A stretch of DNA of 5,540 bases from positions 1 to 5,540 of the forward strand of contig CAMEPN010000145.1 in the NCBI GenBank assembly GCA_945931735.1. Direction: 5' to 3'. The stretch's first letter is position 1. Each line of letters begins with the position of its first letter. The notes beneath the pieces are model-generated. The model saw only the letters and a list, made by a program, of their open reading frames with translations, did no database searches and was not told where the DNA came from. Shown in pieces: positions 1 to 5,058 of the stretch. A program made the translations under genes and the position numbers. This stretch comes from an uncultured Clostridia bacterium. GTDB lineage: Bacteria > Bacillota > Clostridia > Oscillospirales > Ruminococcaceae.

Positions 1-1
1 A

Positions 2-79
2 ATAATAAACGGCGGCGGATTGTACAGCCGCCTGCACAAAGCGCAGAGCGAATTAGAGCAGCTTGGAGGTGCGGTATGA
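2..79 (+). CDS. C-terminal end of an upstream ABC exporter half-transporter (5' truncated by window)
   Basis: Only the last 25 codons and a TGA stop are visible, so this is a partial gene entering from the left. The tail contains GGGLYSRLHKAQSELE, which resembles the extreme C-terminus of ABC exporter ATPase domains, where a Gly-x-Tyr-x-x-Leu segment follows the H-loop region. Its TGA overlaps the ATG of the next gene as ATGA, and that next gene is also an ABC exporter half. This is the usual layout of heterodimeric exporters of the CydD/CydC kind, so the two probably form one transporter. No catalytic motif lies inside the window; the family call rests on the short tail and on the context. 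Confidence 0.6.
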   Translation: MINGGGLYSRLHKAQSELEQLGGAV

Positions 80-1731
80 GAAGAAGCAGAATAAACATCA
101 TGCTCCGTCTGGCGGGGCTTGCGAAGCCGCTGCTGCATATCATGGCGGTCGCGGTGACAATGGGCGTTGCGGGCTTTTTGTGCGCGGAATTTGTCACGAT
201 ACTCGGCGGCTATGCGGCGCTGAATATTATGGGGCTTGAAACGGCGCTGCCGCTTGGCGGGCTGTTCGTCCTGATCGGGGTGACTGCGCTGCTGCGCGGC
301 GTTCTCCATTACGCAGAGCAGTATTCCAACCACTATATCGCGTTCCGCCTGCTTGCGATACTGCGCGACAAGGTGTTCGGAAAGCTGCGTGAATTATGCC
401 CCGCGAAGCTTGAATGCCGCGACAAGGGCAGCCTTATCTCCGTAATAACGACGGACATTGAGCTGCTTGAGGTGTTTTACGCCCACACAATTTCTCCGAT
501 AATGATAGCGGTGATAATGTCCGTTATTATGGTCATTTTTATCGGCAGCTATCATGCGCTGCTTGGGGTCATTTCGGCTGCCGCTTACATTTTTGTCGGG
601 GCAGTCGTTCCCGTGATTATTTCAAAAAGCTGCGGCAGAAACGCCGAGGAATTTCGCCGCGAAAGCGGAAAGCTGAACAGCTTTGTTCTGGAAAATCTGT
701 ACGGTATCTCCGAGGTTATTCAGTACGGCATGGGAGAGCAGCGCATAGATGAAATGAAGTGCAGAACGGAGCTGCTTTCCGAAAAGGACGGCAGGCTTAA
801 ACGCAGCGAGGGCATAAACTCCGCGATAACTACGGCGGCTGTTGTGGTATTTCCGCTGATAATGCTTGCGGTGTCGGGCGCGCTGTATTCGGCGGGCGCG
901 GTGGGCTTCGACGGGGCGCTTATTCCGACGATAGCGATGTTTTCCTCTTTCGGACCGGTTATCGCATTGGCAAATCTCGGCGGCGGACTTCAGCAGACCT
1001 TCGCGGCGGCGGACAGGGTGCTGGATATACTTGACGAGCAGCCCTCTGTCCCCGAGATACGCGGCGGCGCGGACGTGGTTTTCGGCGGCGCGGCGGCGGA
1101 GAATGTGACGTTCTCCTATGGCGGCGATGTCGTCCTGAACGGCGTTTCGGCGGAGATACCCGAGCATGGGATAGTCGGGATAACCGGCAGGAGCGGCAGC
1201 GGAAAATCCACCCTGCTGCGGCTGTTCATGCGCTTTTGGGAGGCGCAGAGCGGCGAGGTTTCCGTTTCGGGAGAAAATATCCGCGGGATAAACACGCGCT
1301 CCCTGCGCAGGAGCGAGAGCCTTGTAACGCAGGACACGCACCTTTTCCGCGATACTGTTGAGGAGAACCTGCGGATCTCAAAGCCGGACGCTTCTCGGCG
1401 GGAGATAGAAGCTGCCTGCAAAAAAGCGGCGATACACGACTTTATAATGTCGCTGCCCGAGGGGTACAGTACGCAGGTCGGTGAGCTGGGCGAAACGCTT
1501 TCGGGCGGAGAGCGGCAGCGGCTGGAAGTTGCGCGGGCATTCCTGCATGACGCGCCGTTCCTGCTTCTGGACGAGCCGACAAGCAACCTTGACGTCCTTA
1601 ACGAAGCGGTGATACTGAGGTCGGTGCTCACGGAAAAGGAGGAGCGCGCGGTATTGCTGGTGTCGCACAGAAGCTCTGCAATGCGCATTGCGGACAGGAC
1701 GTATTCGGTAGAAAGCGGGCGGCTGTCATGA
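76..1731 (+). CDS. ABC exporter, fused permease and ATPase (CydC-like half-transporter)
   Basis: A 551-residue type IV ABC half-transporter that would sit in the cytoplasmic membrane and use ATP to export a substrate. About six hydrophobic segments are visible, near residues 19-42, 57-78, 137-157, 160-182, 247-272 and 278-300. The ATPase domain follows: A-loop Tyr348, Walker A GRSGSGKST (371-379, Lys377), Q-loop Gln419 in VTQDTHLF, signature LSGGERQR (475-482), Walker B FLLLDE (495-500, Glu500), D-loop SNLD and H-loop His531. All catalytic positions are intact. The start is well supported by GGAGGT five bases upstream and by the ATGA overlap with the preceding ABC gene; the stop overlaps the next ATG the same way. 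The length and the LFRDTVEENL segment recall CydC, the cysteine/glutathione exporter subunit, but drug or peptide exporters share this architecture, so the substrate is unassigned. A heterodimer with the upstream protein is inferred. Confidence 0.9.
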   Translation: MRRSRINIMLRLAGLAKPLLHIMAVAVTMGVAGFLCAEFVTILGGYAALNIMGLETALPLGGLFVLIGVTALLRGVLHYAEQYSNHYIAFRLLAILRDKVFGKLRELCPAKLECRDKGSLISVITTDIELLEVFYAHTISPIMIAVIMSVIMVIFIGSYHALLGVISAAAYIFVGAVVPVIISKSCGRNAEEFRRESGKLNSFVLENLYGISEVIQYGMGEQRIDEMKCRTELLSEKDGRLKRSEGINSAITTAAVVVFPLIMLAVSGALYSAGAVGFDGALIPTIAMFSSFGPVIALANLGGGLQQTFAAADRVLDILDEQPSVPEIRGGADVVFGGAAAENVTFSYGGDVVLNGVSAEIPEHGIVGITGRSGSGKSTLLRLFMRFWEAQSGEVSVSGENIRGINTRSLRRSESLVTQDTHLFRDTVEENLRISKPDASRREIEAACKKAAIHDFIMSLPEGYSTQVGELGETLSGGERQRLEVARAFLHDAPFLLLDEPTSNLDVLNEAVILRSVLTEKEERAVLLVSHRSSAMRIADRTYSVESGRLS

Positions 1732-2060
1732 ATGCGGAAAAGAAGCGCCTGCGCGAAAAGCAGACCGTGACCGAGATGATAAGGCTTTACTGCCGAAAAA
1801 AGCACGGCGGCAGGGGGCTTTGCCCAGAATGCGCCGCGCTTGCGGAATACGCGCGGCTGCGCAGCGACAAATGCCCTTTCATGGCGGAAAAGACGTTCTG
1901 CTCGAACTGCCGCGTGCATTGCTACAAGCCCGAAATGCGGGAGAAAATACGCGAGGTGATGCGGTTTTCGGGGCCGAGAATGATATTCACGCACCCGATA
2001 TCCGCGATACGCCATGTTATTGAAACAAAACGGGAAAAACGACGATTGGAGAGAAATTAA
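1728..2060 (+). CDS. YgbA-family cysteine-rich protein (nitrous oxide-stimulated promoter family, PF11756)
   Basis: A 110-residue soluble protein. The recognisable core is a cysteine pattern, Cys32-x2-Cys35, Cys49-Pro-Phe, then Cys58-x2-Cys61-x3-Cys65, running into HCYKPEMREKIREVMRFSGP (64-83), which matches what I recall of E. coli YgbA. Seven cysteines in such a small basic protein suggest that it binds zinc or an iron-sulfur cluster; that is inference. In enterobacteria ygbA belongs to the NO-responsive NsrR regulon, and a role in nitrosative stress has been reported; the biochemical activity is not settled. The ATG overlaps the stop of the ABC gene (ATGA) and no strong ribosome site precedes it, so translation is probably coupled. 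The TAA shares one base with the start of the next gene. Whether it responds to NO in this organism cannot be read here. Confidence 0.85.
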   Translation: MNAEKKRLREKQTVTEMIRLYCRKKHGGRGLCPECAALAEYARLRSDKCPFMAEKTFCSNCRVHCYKPEMREKIREVMRFSGPRMIFTHPISAIRHVIETKREKRRLERN

Positions 2061-2470
2061 TGAAGATCAGGAAGCTTGTTTACATAATTATCGGCTGCGT
2101 GGGACTGGGACTTGGCGCGTTGGGGGCGGCGCTTCCGCTGCTGCCTGCGTTTCCGTTCCTGCTTCTGGCGGCGGTCTGCTTCGGGAAAAGCTCGGAGCGC
2201 CTGCACAACTGGTTTATCGGGACAAAGCTGTACAAAAATAACCTCGAAAGCTACGTCAAGGGCAGGGGAATGACATGGAAAACAAAGATACGCATAATGG
2301 TCATCGTGACCGTCACGATGTCGGTCGGGTTTATCATGATGAACGCCGTTCCTGTGGGGCAGATCGTCCTTTGCGGGGTGTGGGTGTTCCATGTGCTGTA
2401 TTTTGTGTTCAGAGTAAAGACGATAAAGCCCGCGCAGGACTGTGACGAGGAGGACGGCTCGGAAAAGTAA
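2060..2470 (+). CDS. DUF454/YbaN-family inner membrane protein
   Basis: A 136-residue protein with four hydrophobic segments near residues 5-24, 26-43, 78-95 and 99-117, and a short acidic C-terminal tail. The family signature is the stretch from LPLLPAFPFLLLAAVCF (25-41) into GKSSERLHNWF (42-52), as in E. coli YbaN (DUF454, PF04304). The function of this family is not established. Its start is fixed by GGAGAG at 2048-2053 and by the TAATG overlap with the YgbA-like gene, making it the last member of the transporter operon. The coupling suggests that it works in the same process as the exporter, but nothing in the protein indicates how. Length is normal for the family and there is no sign of damage. 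Confidence 0.88.
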   Translation: MKIRKLVYIIIGCVGLGLGALGAALPLLPAFPFLLLAAVCFGKSSERLHNWFIGTKLYKNNLESYVKGRGMTWKTKIRIMVIVTVTMSVGFIMMNAVPVGQIVLCGVWVFHVLYFVFRVKTIKPAQDCDEEDGSEK

Positions 2471-2494
2471 GGGCTGTGGGCGCGTTTTTTGTGG

Positions 2495-2523
2495 TTGACA
2501 TCTTTTTGAAGCTGTGATATAAT
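2495..2523 (+). promoter_or_regulatory. Perfect-consensus sigma-A promoter with extended -10
   Basis: TTGACA at 2495-2500 and TATAAT at 2518-2523 are separated by exactly 17 bp, and TG at 2515-2516 makes an extended -10. Transcription would begin near 2530, about 40 bases before the ATG of the small secreted-looking ORF. Both hexamers match the consensus at all six positions. The promoter starts only 25 bases after the YbaN stop codon. Confidence 0.85.
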
Positions 2524-2572
2524 ATCCATTGAAAACTTTTCGCAAAATTATCACAAAAATGAGGTGCTTCGT

Positions 2573-2761
2573 ATGAAGGCGGGCAGGTTCTGTAAGGCGG
2601 CGACGGCGGCAGTGCTTGCCATGGGGCTTTTATTCGGCGAACCTGCGGGGCTTTTTGATACATGCAGGTTTGCCGATGATGCTGTACACCATAGTAAGAA
2701 AAGATTTCATCAGGGGTCGATGAAACCGCATTTATTGTGTTATACTATTCATGAGAGATGA
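2573..2761 (+). CDS. Small orphan protein with signal-peptide-like N-terminus, possibly a truncated gene
   Basis: A 62-codon frame. I do not recognise the product. The N-terminus MKAGRFCKAATAAVLAMGLLFG has a basic start followed by a hydrophobic run of about 14 residues, as in a secretion signal or a single membrane anchor. The remainder (DTCRFADDAVHHSKKRFHQ and onward) has three Cys/His-containing stretches, no domain I can name, and ends with a hydrophilic HER. The ATG at 2573 is chosen over the GTG at 2564 because GAGG at 2561-2564 sits eight bases upstream of it, and a consensus promoter precedes it. The strong promoter and ribosome site contrast with the very short, featureless body. It may therefore be the surviving 5' end of a larger secreted-protein gene whose rest was deleted, or a genuine small secreted peptide. 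Both readings are inference. Confidence 0.45.
   Translation: MKAGRFCKAATAAVLAMGLLFGEPAGLFDTCRFADDAVHHSKKRFHQGSMKPHLLCYTIHER
2717..2746 (+). promoter_or_regulatory. Weak candidate promoter with extended -10
   Basis: TATACT at 2741-2746 is preceded by TG at 2738-2739, giving an extended -10; the best -35 is TCGATG at 2717-2722 with an 18-bp spacer and only three consensus matches. It lies inside the end of the orphan ORF. Downstream, an ATG at 2751 opens a 23-codon hydrophobic frame to a TAA at 2820, but without a ribosome site I do not call it a gene. I see nothing else in 2762-2894, which is AT-rich and apparently non-coding. Confidence 0.25.
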
Positions 2762-2894
2762 TCTTCTTTCGCTTGAATTGGGTGTGATTGCTTTGTTCGG
2801 GCAGATTTTGGCTATTTCTTAATGCTTTTTACCAACTTTGCCCAATATCTATTATGGCGCTGCAAAATAAAAATAAAAAAATTTGCGAAACTGC

Positions 2895-2923
2895 TTGACA
2901 AAAGCAAAAAGATGTGATATAAT
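2895..2923 (+). promoter_or_regulatory. Promoter of the tRNA-Met/tRNA-Glu operon
   Basis: TTGACA at 2895-2900 and TATAAT at 2918-2923 are spaced by 17 bp, with TG at 2915-2916 as an extended -10. The first tRNA base is at 2958, so a short 5' leader of about 28 bases would be removed by RNase P. Perfect hexamers of this kind are common for stable-RNA genes. An A-rich tract at 2866-2881 just upstream could act as an UP element. Confidence 0.88.
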
Positions 2924-2957
2924 TATCTAGTCGCGAAGATATCGCGGGTGTTTATAT

Positions 2958-3034
2958 GGCGGCATAGCTCAGTTGGCTAGAGCACTTGGTTCATACCCAG
3001 GGTGTCGTTGGTTCGAATCCGACTGCCGCTACCA
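2958..3034 (+). tRNA. tRNA-Met(CAT), elongator
   Basis: A complete cloverleaf of 77 bases including an encoded CCA. The acceptor arm GGCGGCA pairs with TGCCGCT (G1-U72 wobble), the D stem is GCTC/GAGC, the anticodon stem is CTTGG/CCAGG around loop TTCATAC with CAT at 2992-2994, and the T arm GTTGG/CCGAC holds loop TTCGAAT. Initiator features (C1-A72 mismatch, three G-C pairs at the bottom of the anticodon stem) are absent. The acceptor sequence resembles Bacillus elongator tRNA-Met and not the lysidine-type tRNA-Ile(CAT). Confidence 0.95.
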
Positions 3035-3038
3035 TTAT

Positions 3039-3113
3039 GGCCCGTTGGTCAAGAGGTTAAGACATCGCCCTTTCACGGCGGAATCATGGGTTCAATTCCC
3101 GTACGGGTCACCA
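3039..3113 (+). tRNA. tRNA-Glu(TTC)
   Basis: A complete 75-base cloverleaf with encoded CCA, four bases after tRNA-Met. Acceptor GGCCCGT pairs with ACGGGTC, the anticodon loop is CTTTCAC with TTC at 3072-3074, and the T arm reads GGG-TTCAATT-CCC internally. The D arm and body match typical Firmicutes tRNA-Glu. It is the last gene before the integrase module, and its intact 3' end suggests that the element restored the tRNA end on insertion. Confidence 0.95.
3085..3113 (+). other. Candidate attachment site (attL/attR) at the 3' end of tRNA-Glu
   Basis: A tyrosine recombinase gene lies just downstream of tRNA-Glu with its 3' end facing the tRNA. Integrases of this family commonly recombine at the T-arm and acceptor end of tRNA genes, rebuilding that end from the element's own copy. 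The core would be some part of this stretch, possibly extending a few bases past the CCA. I looked for a second copy of the GGTTCAATTCCC region up to 5540 and did not see one, so the partner site should lie beyond the right edge. The exact core limits are unknown. Confidence 0.4.
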
Positions 3114-3121
3114 CATCTAAG

Positions 3122-3157
3122 TCCGCAAATCCTTTTGTAGAGAGGTTTTGCGGATTT
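3122..3157 (+). terminator. Hairpin terminator of the tRNA operon
   Basis: TCCGCAAA (3122-3129) pairs perfectly with TTTGCGGA (3147-3154), and CC/GG pairs further inside after one T-T mismatch; the loop is about 11 bases. It begins nine bases after the tRNA-Glu CCA and is followed by an imperfect T-rich tract (TTTGTGATTTT). It could be native to the tRNA operon or belong to the incoming element. Confidence 0.6.
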
Positions 3158-3172
3158 GTGATTTTGCAATTA

Positions 3173-3212
3173 TTGTGGTTGTCCATTGTTTGTCCATTAT
3201 TGGTAGCCACAA
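3173..3212. repeat. Tandem 11-bp repeat bracketed by an inverted hexamer, candidate integrase arm sites
   Basis: TTGTCCATTGT (3179-3189) is directly followed by TTGTCCATTAT (3190-3200), a 10/11 match with a period near one helical turn. The pair is flanked by TTGTGG (3173-3178) and its inverse CCACAA (3207-3212). It lies between tRNA-Glu and the integrase stop, where arm-type integrase or excisionase binding sites are expected. The repeat itself is seen; the binding role is inferred. Confidence 0.5.
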
Positions 3213-3222
3213 CATAGAAAAT

Positions 3223-3262
3223 GCAGCTTTGGTGAGGCTTAGGCACCGAGGCTGCTTTTTTT
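3223..3262. terminator. Bidirectional terminator overlapping the integrase 3' end
   Basis: GCAGCTTTGGTG (3223-3234) pairs with CACCGAGGCTGC (3244-3255): twelve pairs, two of them G-U on one strand, with a nine-base loop. On the plus strand it is followed by seven T residues (3256-3262); on the minus strand it is followed by ATTTTCTATG. The integrase stop codon (3239-3241) is in the loop, so the last integrase codons form half of the stem. It would stop rightward read-through from the tRNA operon and leftward integrase transcripts. Confidence 0.75.
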
Positions 3263-4438
3263 GTTCCCCGATACAGCGGAGAGGTCTAAAGAGCTTGCAA
3301 CTGCGGCACTTGCTTTCGCCTGTGCCTCCTGCATGGCATGACAGTAGATGTTTGCCGTTGTTGTAACTGTCGAATGCCCTAACAATCCCGAAACTGTTAC
3401 TATGTCCACACCCGCCGCGATCAGCGCCGAAGCGTTGTAATGTCGCATGGAGTGTATATCACAGAACCTTATGTTCTTTTTCTCGCAGAATTCCTTGAAC
3501 CAACCATAGGGTGTACCGGGGTTGATTGGTTTTCCGTCCCATTTAACAAAAAGACGGTCGTGTTCCTCCCACTTGCTGCCGACACGTTCGCGTTCCTGGT
3601 CCTGTTCTGCCTTGTAGAGCTTCAGAAGATCAATAAGTTCCGGCTGAACTTTTAGGATACGCTTGGACTTTCTTGTCTTGGTTGTGTCGGTGTATATGCC
3701 CTTGTCCGAGGTATAGCAGGATGTTCTGCGGATATGAATAAGGTGATTTTCCCAATCGATGTCTTTCCATTCAAGACCGAGCAGCTCTCCGCGTCTAAAG
3801 CCTGTGCAAAGCGCTAGGACGATGAACACCCTGTACTTTGTTGGCTCGTCTGCAAGCAAGCGAACAATCTCATCTGCTTCCTCGCGCGTGTAAATATCCT
3901 TTTCTTCTACCTCGCCTTTGGGTACTGTAACTCTGCGGCAGGGATTATCGGTGAGCATATCCATTTTAAGGGCATACTCAAACACATCGGAGATTAAGCT
4001 GAGATGGTGGATTATGGTTTTTCGCGCCAGCGGTTTGCCTGTTTTCTGATTTTTACCGTTGAACGCCAGGTCTGTGATAAATTGCTGTATATGCCTTGAA
4101 GTTATTTTGTCAAGTCGGAGATGACCTATTGCCGGATATACGCGTCCTGTGAGCTGTTTCATTCGCGCAAATGATGTTCCTCTAAGGTTGAGCTTTGCAT
4201 ATTCCTCAAACCATCTTTCCGCAAATGTTTCAAACTTGATGTTAGCGGTGACATGACCTTTTAAGCACTCGTCCTCGAACAAAAGCGCCTGTCGGTTAAT
4301 CTCTTTTTCGATTTGCTTGCTTGTCATGCCCTCGTCCGGCGTCCATGTTCTGGTCTGTACAACCTGTACGCCATTGACTTTATACCCGCAGCTAACGCGA
4401 ATCTGATAGGATTTTCCCCTTTTTCTTATGTTTGCCAT
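3239..4438 (-). CDS. Tyrosine recombinase/integrase of a mobile element
   Basis: A 399-residue phage-type integrase that would cut and rejoin DNA at an attachment site, here most likely the adjacent tRNA-Glu 3' end. Residues 1-50 (ANIRKRGKSYQIRVSCGY and following) form the basic arm-type DNA-binding domain, about 65-160 is the SAM-like core-binding domain, and the rest is catalytic. All active-site residues are present: Arg215 (TGFRRGELLGL), beta-hairpin Lys254 (TKTRKSKR), His329 and Arg332 (HSMRH), His355 (LLGHS) and nucleophile Tyr365 (ANIYCH). The frame remains open 14 codons further upstream to an ATG at 4480, but the ATG at 4438 has AGGAGGG six bases before it and the predicted transcript starts near 4479, which favours the shorter form. 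The gene has its own promoter and ends inside a terminator. It resembles the integrases of Firmicutes prophages and ICEs and appears functional. Confidence 0.95.
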   Translation of the reverse strand: MANIRKRGKSYQIRVSCGYKVNGVQVVQTRTWTPDEGMTSKQIEKEINRQALLFEDECLKGHVTANIKFETFAERWFEEYAKLNLRGTSFARMKQLTGRVYPAIGHLRLDKITSRHIQQFITDLAFNGKNQKTGKPLARKTIIHHLSLISDVFEYALKMDMLTDNPCRRVTVPKGEVEEKDIYTREEADEIVRLLADEPTKYRVFIVLALCTGFRRGELLGLEWKDIDWENHLIHIRRTSCYTSDKGIYTDTTKTRKSKRILKVQPELIDLLKLYKAEQDQERERVGSKWEEHDRLFVKWDGKPINPGTPYGWFKEFCEKKNIRFCDIHSMRHYNASALIAAGVDIVTVSGLLGHSTVTTTANIYCHAMQEAQAKASAAVASSLDLSAVSGNKKSSLGA

Positions 4439-4444
4439 GCTGAA

Positions 4445-4451
4445 CCCTCCT
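4445..4451 (-). promoter_or_regulatory. Shine-Dalgarno site fixing the integrase start
   Basis: On the minus strand AGGAGGG lies six bases before the ATG at 4436-4438. The alternative ATG at 4480 has no such site, so this decides the start. Confidence 0.85.
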
Positions 4452-4485
4452 AAATTCAGCACATGACCACACTTTTCCATGTACC

Positions 4486-4515
4486 ATTATACACTTTAAA
4501 GCGATGAATTGTCAA
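4486..4515 (-). promoter_or_regulatory. Integrase promoter
   Basis: On the minus strand TTGACA (4515-4510) and TATAAT (4491-4486) are both perfect, with an 18-bp spacer and TG immediately before the -10. The start would be near 4479, giving a leader of about 40 bases. The integrase can therefore be transcribed independently of the upstream excisionase-like gene, 39 bases away from the -35. Confidence 0.85.
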
Positions 4516-4554
4516 GTGCTTTCCCCATCTATTTTGAAAAAACTTTTCAATCCC

Positions 4555-4857
4555 CTAATCGCTGGTAATTTCATGCAGGTACCTTAATACCGCAGATTTT
4601 GGGATTAGAATACGTCCTGTTTCTCCAACACCTACTCTGGCACATGGCAGTTTTTCTTTTCTCACCATTTTGTAGATTGTGCTGACAGCGACACCACTCA
4701 TGAGTTCAGAACACTCCTTGACGGTAAGCATTTCAACCTTGTCATTTGACGGGACTTTTTCTTTTTCAGCAATCTCGTCCGGTGTATGTATCATTTCCGT
4801 AAGAAGCTCGCACACATTTCGTATGAACTGTGTTTTTTCGTCTTTCCCCATAATCAC
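4555..4857 (-). CDS. Excisionase-like helix-turn-helix protein (HTH_17/MerR-type fold)
   Basis: A 100-residue protein whose C-terminal half is a small winged HTH domain: MLTVKECSELMSGVAVSTIY opens the helix-turn-helix (about residues 43-62) and a wing GETGRILIPKSAVLRYLHE (78-96) follows. This pattern is typical of excisionases and related DNA-architectural proteins, which bend attachment-site DNA and steer the integrase towards excision. The N-terminal 40 residues are charged and helical and match nothing I recognise. The start is uncertain: GTG at 4857 is preferred because GAGG (4867-4870) is nine bases upstream; an ATG at 4872 would add MRLIF but has only a poor A-rich ribosome site, and an ATG at 4851 lies 15 bases from GAGG. 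The gene is codirectional with and just upstream of the integrase. Function is inferred from fold and position; a transcriptional regulator is the alternative. Confidence 0.8.
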   Translation of the reverse strand: MIMGKDEKTQFIRNVCELLTEMIHTPDEIAEKEKVPSNDKVEMLTVKECSELMSGVAVSTIYKMVRKEKLPCARVGVGETGRILIPKSAVLRYLHEITSD

Positions 4858-4866
4858 GAAGATTAA

Positions 4867-4870
4867 CCTC
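4867..4870 (-). promoter_or_regulatory. Probable Shine-Dalgarno site of the excisionase-like gene
   Basis: GAGG on the minus strand, nine bases before the GTG at 4857. It overlaps the alternative ATG at 4872, so it supports the later GTG start. Confidence 0.45.
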
Positions 4871-4892
4871 ATTTCTTTTTTGTAGTATTGGA

Positions 4893-4907
4893 CGGCTGTT
4901 TCAGCCG
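4893..4907 (-). repeat. Perfect short hairpin upstream of the excisionase-like gene
   Basis: CGGCTG (4893-4898) and CAGCCG (4902-4907) form a six-pair stem with a three-base loop. It lies 23 bases before the ribosome site of the excisionase-like gene on the minus strand. There is no T-run after it, so a plain terminator is unlikely; a leader RNA structure or a protein-binding dyad is possible. Confidence 0.5.
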
Positions 4908-4915
4908 ATATATAA

Positions 4916-4952
4916 GCAAACAGCTCATGCTATTACGGCTTGAGCCGTTTGC
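4916..4952. repeat. Imperfect 11-bp inverted repeat
   Basis: GCAAACAGCTC (4916-4926) and GAGCCGTTTGC (4942-4952) are inverse complements at 10 of 11 positions around a 15-base centre. Within it ACGGC/GCCGT (4935-4939, 4944-4948) gives a competing smaller stem. It spans the stop codon of the short minus-strand frame ending at 4933 and may act as an attenuator, a weak terminator or an Int/Xis binding site. Confidence 0.5.
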
Positions 4953-5058
4953 GATATTGATGTGTATTGCTCAGAGCGATTATCGGGTAGTCCGCACCCA
5001 AACATAGGAGTTTCACCTCTAGCCATTCCTGTGGCATAGCCGTCGCCGGAAGTATCAT
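4933..5058 (-). CDS. Possible small hypothetical protein, 41 codons
   Basis: A short frame from ATG at 5058 to TAA at 4933, starting MILPATAMPQEWLEVKLLCL. I recognise no family. In its favour, the ATG overlaps the stop of the frame before it as TAATG, a GGGA lies just upstream, and it runs the same way as the excisionase-like gene. Its composition (LEVKLLCLGADYPIIALSNT) looks like an amphipathic globular fragment. Against it, the size is small enough to occur by chance, and the frame also stays open upstream of the ATG as an Arg/Lys-rich stretch back to 5151, where it is a shadow of the overlapping frame. Confidence 0.3.
   Translation of the reverse strand: MILPATAMPQEWLEVKLLCLGADYPIIALSNTHQYRKRLKP

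Noticed and set aside
1116..2015. Long minus-strand open frame (299 codons) opposite the ABC exporter and YgbA-like genes
   Set aside because: It is antisense to intact, motif-complete genes, spans two of them, is rich in Arg/Ser as expected from a GC-rich reverse frame, and has no family signature. Smaller antisense frames at 622-1341, 1378-1668 and 2057-2554 are rejected for the same reason.
2471..2490. Possible intrinsic terminator after the YbaN-like gene (GC-rich stretch followed by six T)
   Set aside because: The T-run is clear but I could not pair the preceding GGGCTGTGGGCGCG with a nearby complementary arm, so no stem can be supported.
2751..2822. 23-codon hydrophobic frame MRDDLLSLELGVIALFGQIL downstream of a weak promoter
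   Set aside because: No ribosome site and too short to separate from chance.
2958..3034. tRNA with CAT anticodon as initiator tRNA-fMet or tRNA-Ile(CAT)
   Set aside because: It lacks the initiator C1-A72 mismatch and the three-GC anticodon stem, and its acceptor and body match elongator tRNA-Met.
3002..3366. Plus-strand frames across the tRNA genes and the integrase 3' end
   Set aside because: They read through tRNA genes, a terminator and the antisense of the integrase; no ribosome sites.
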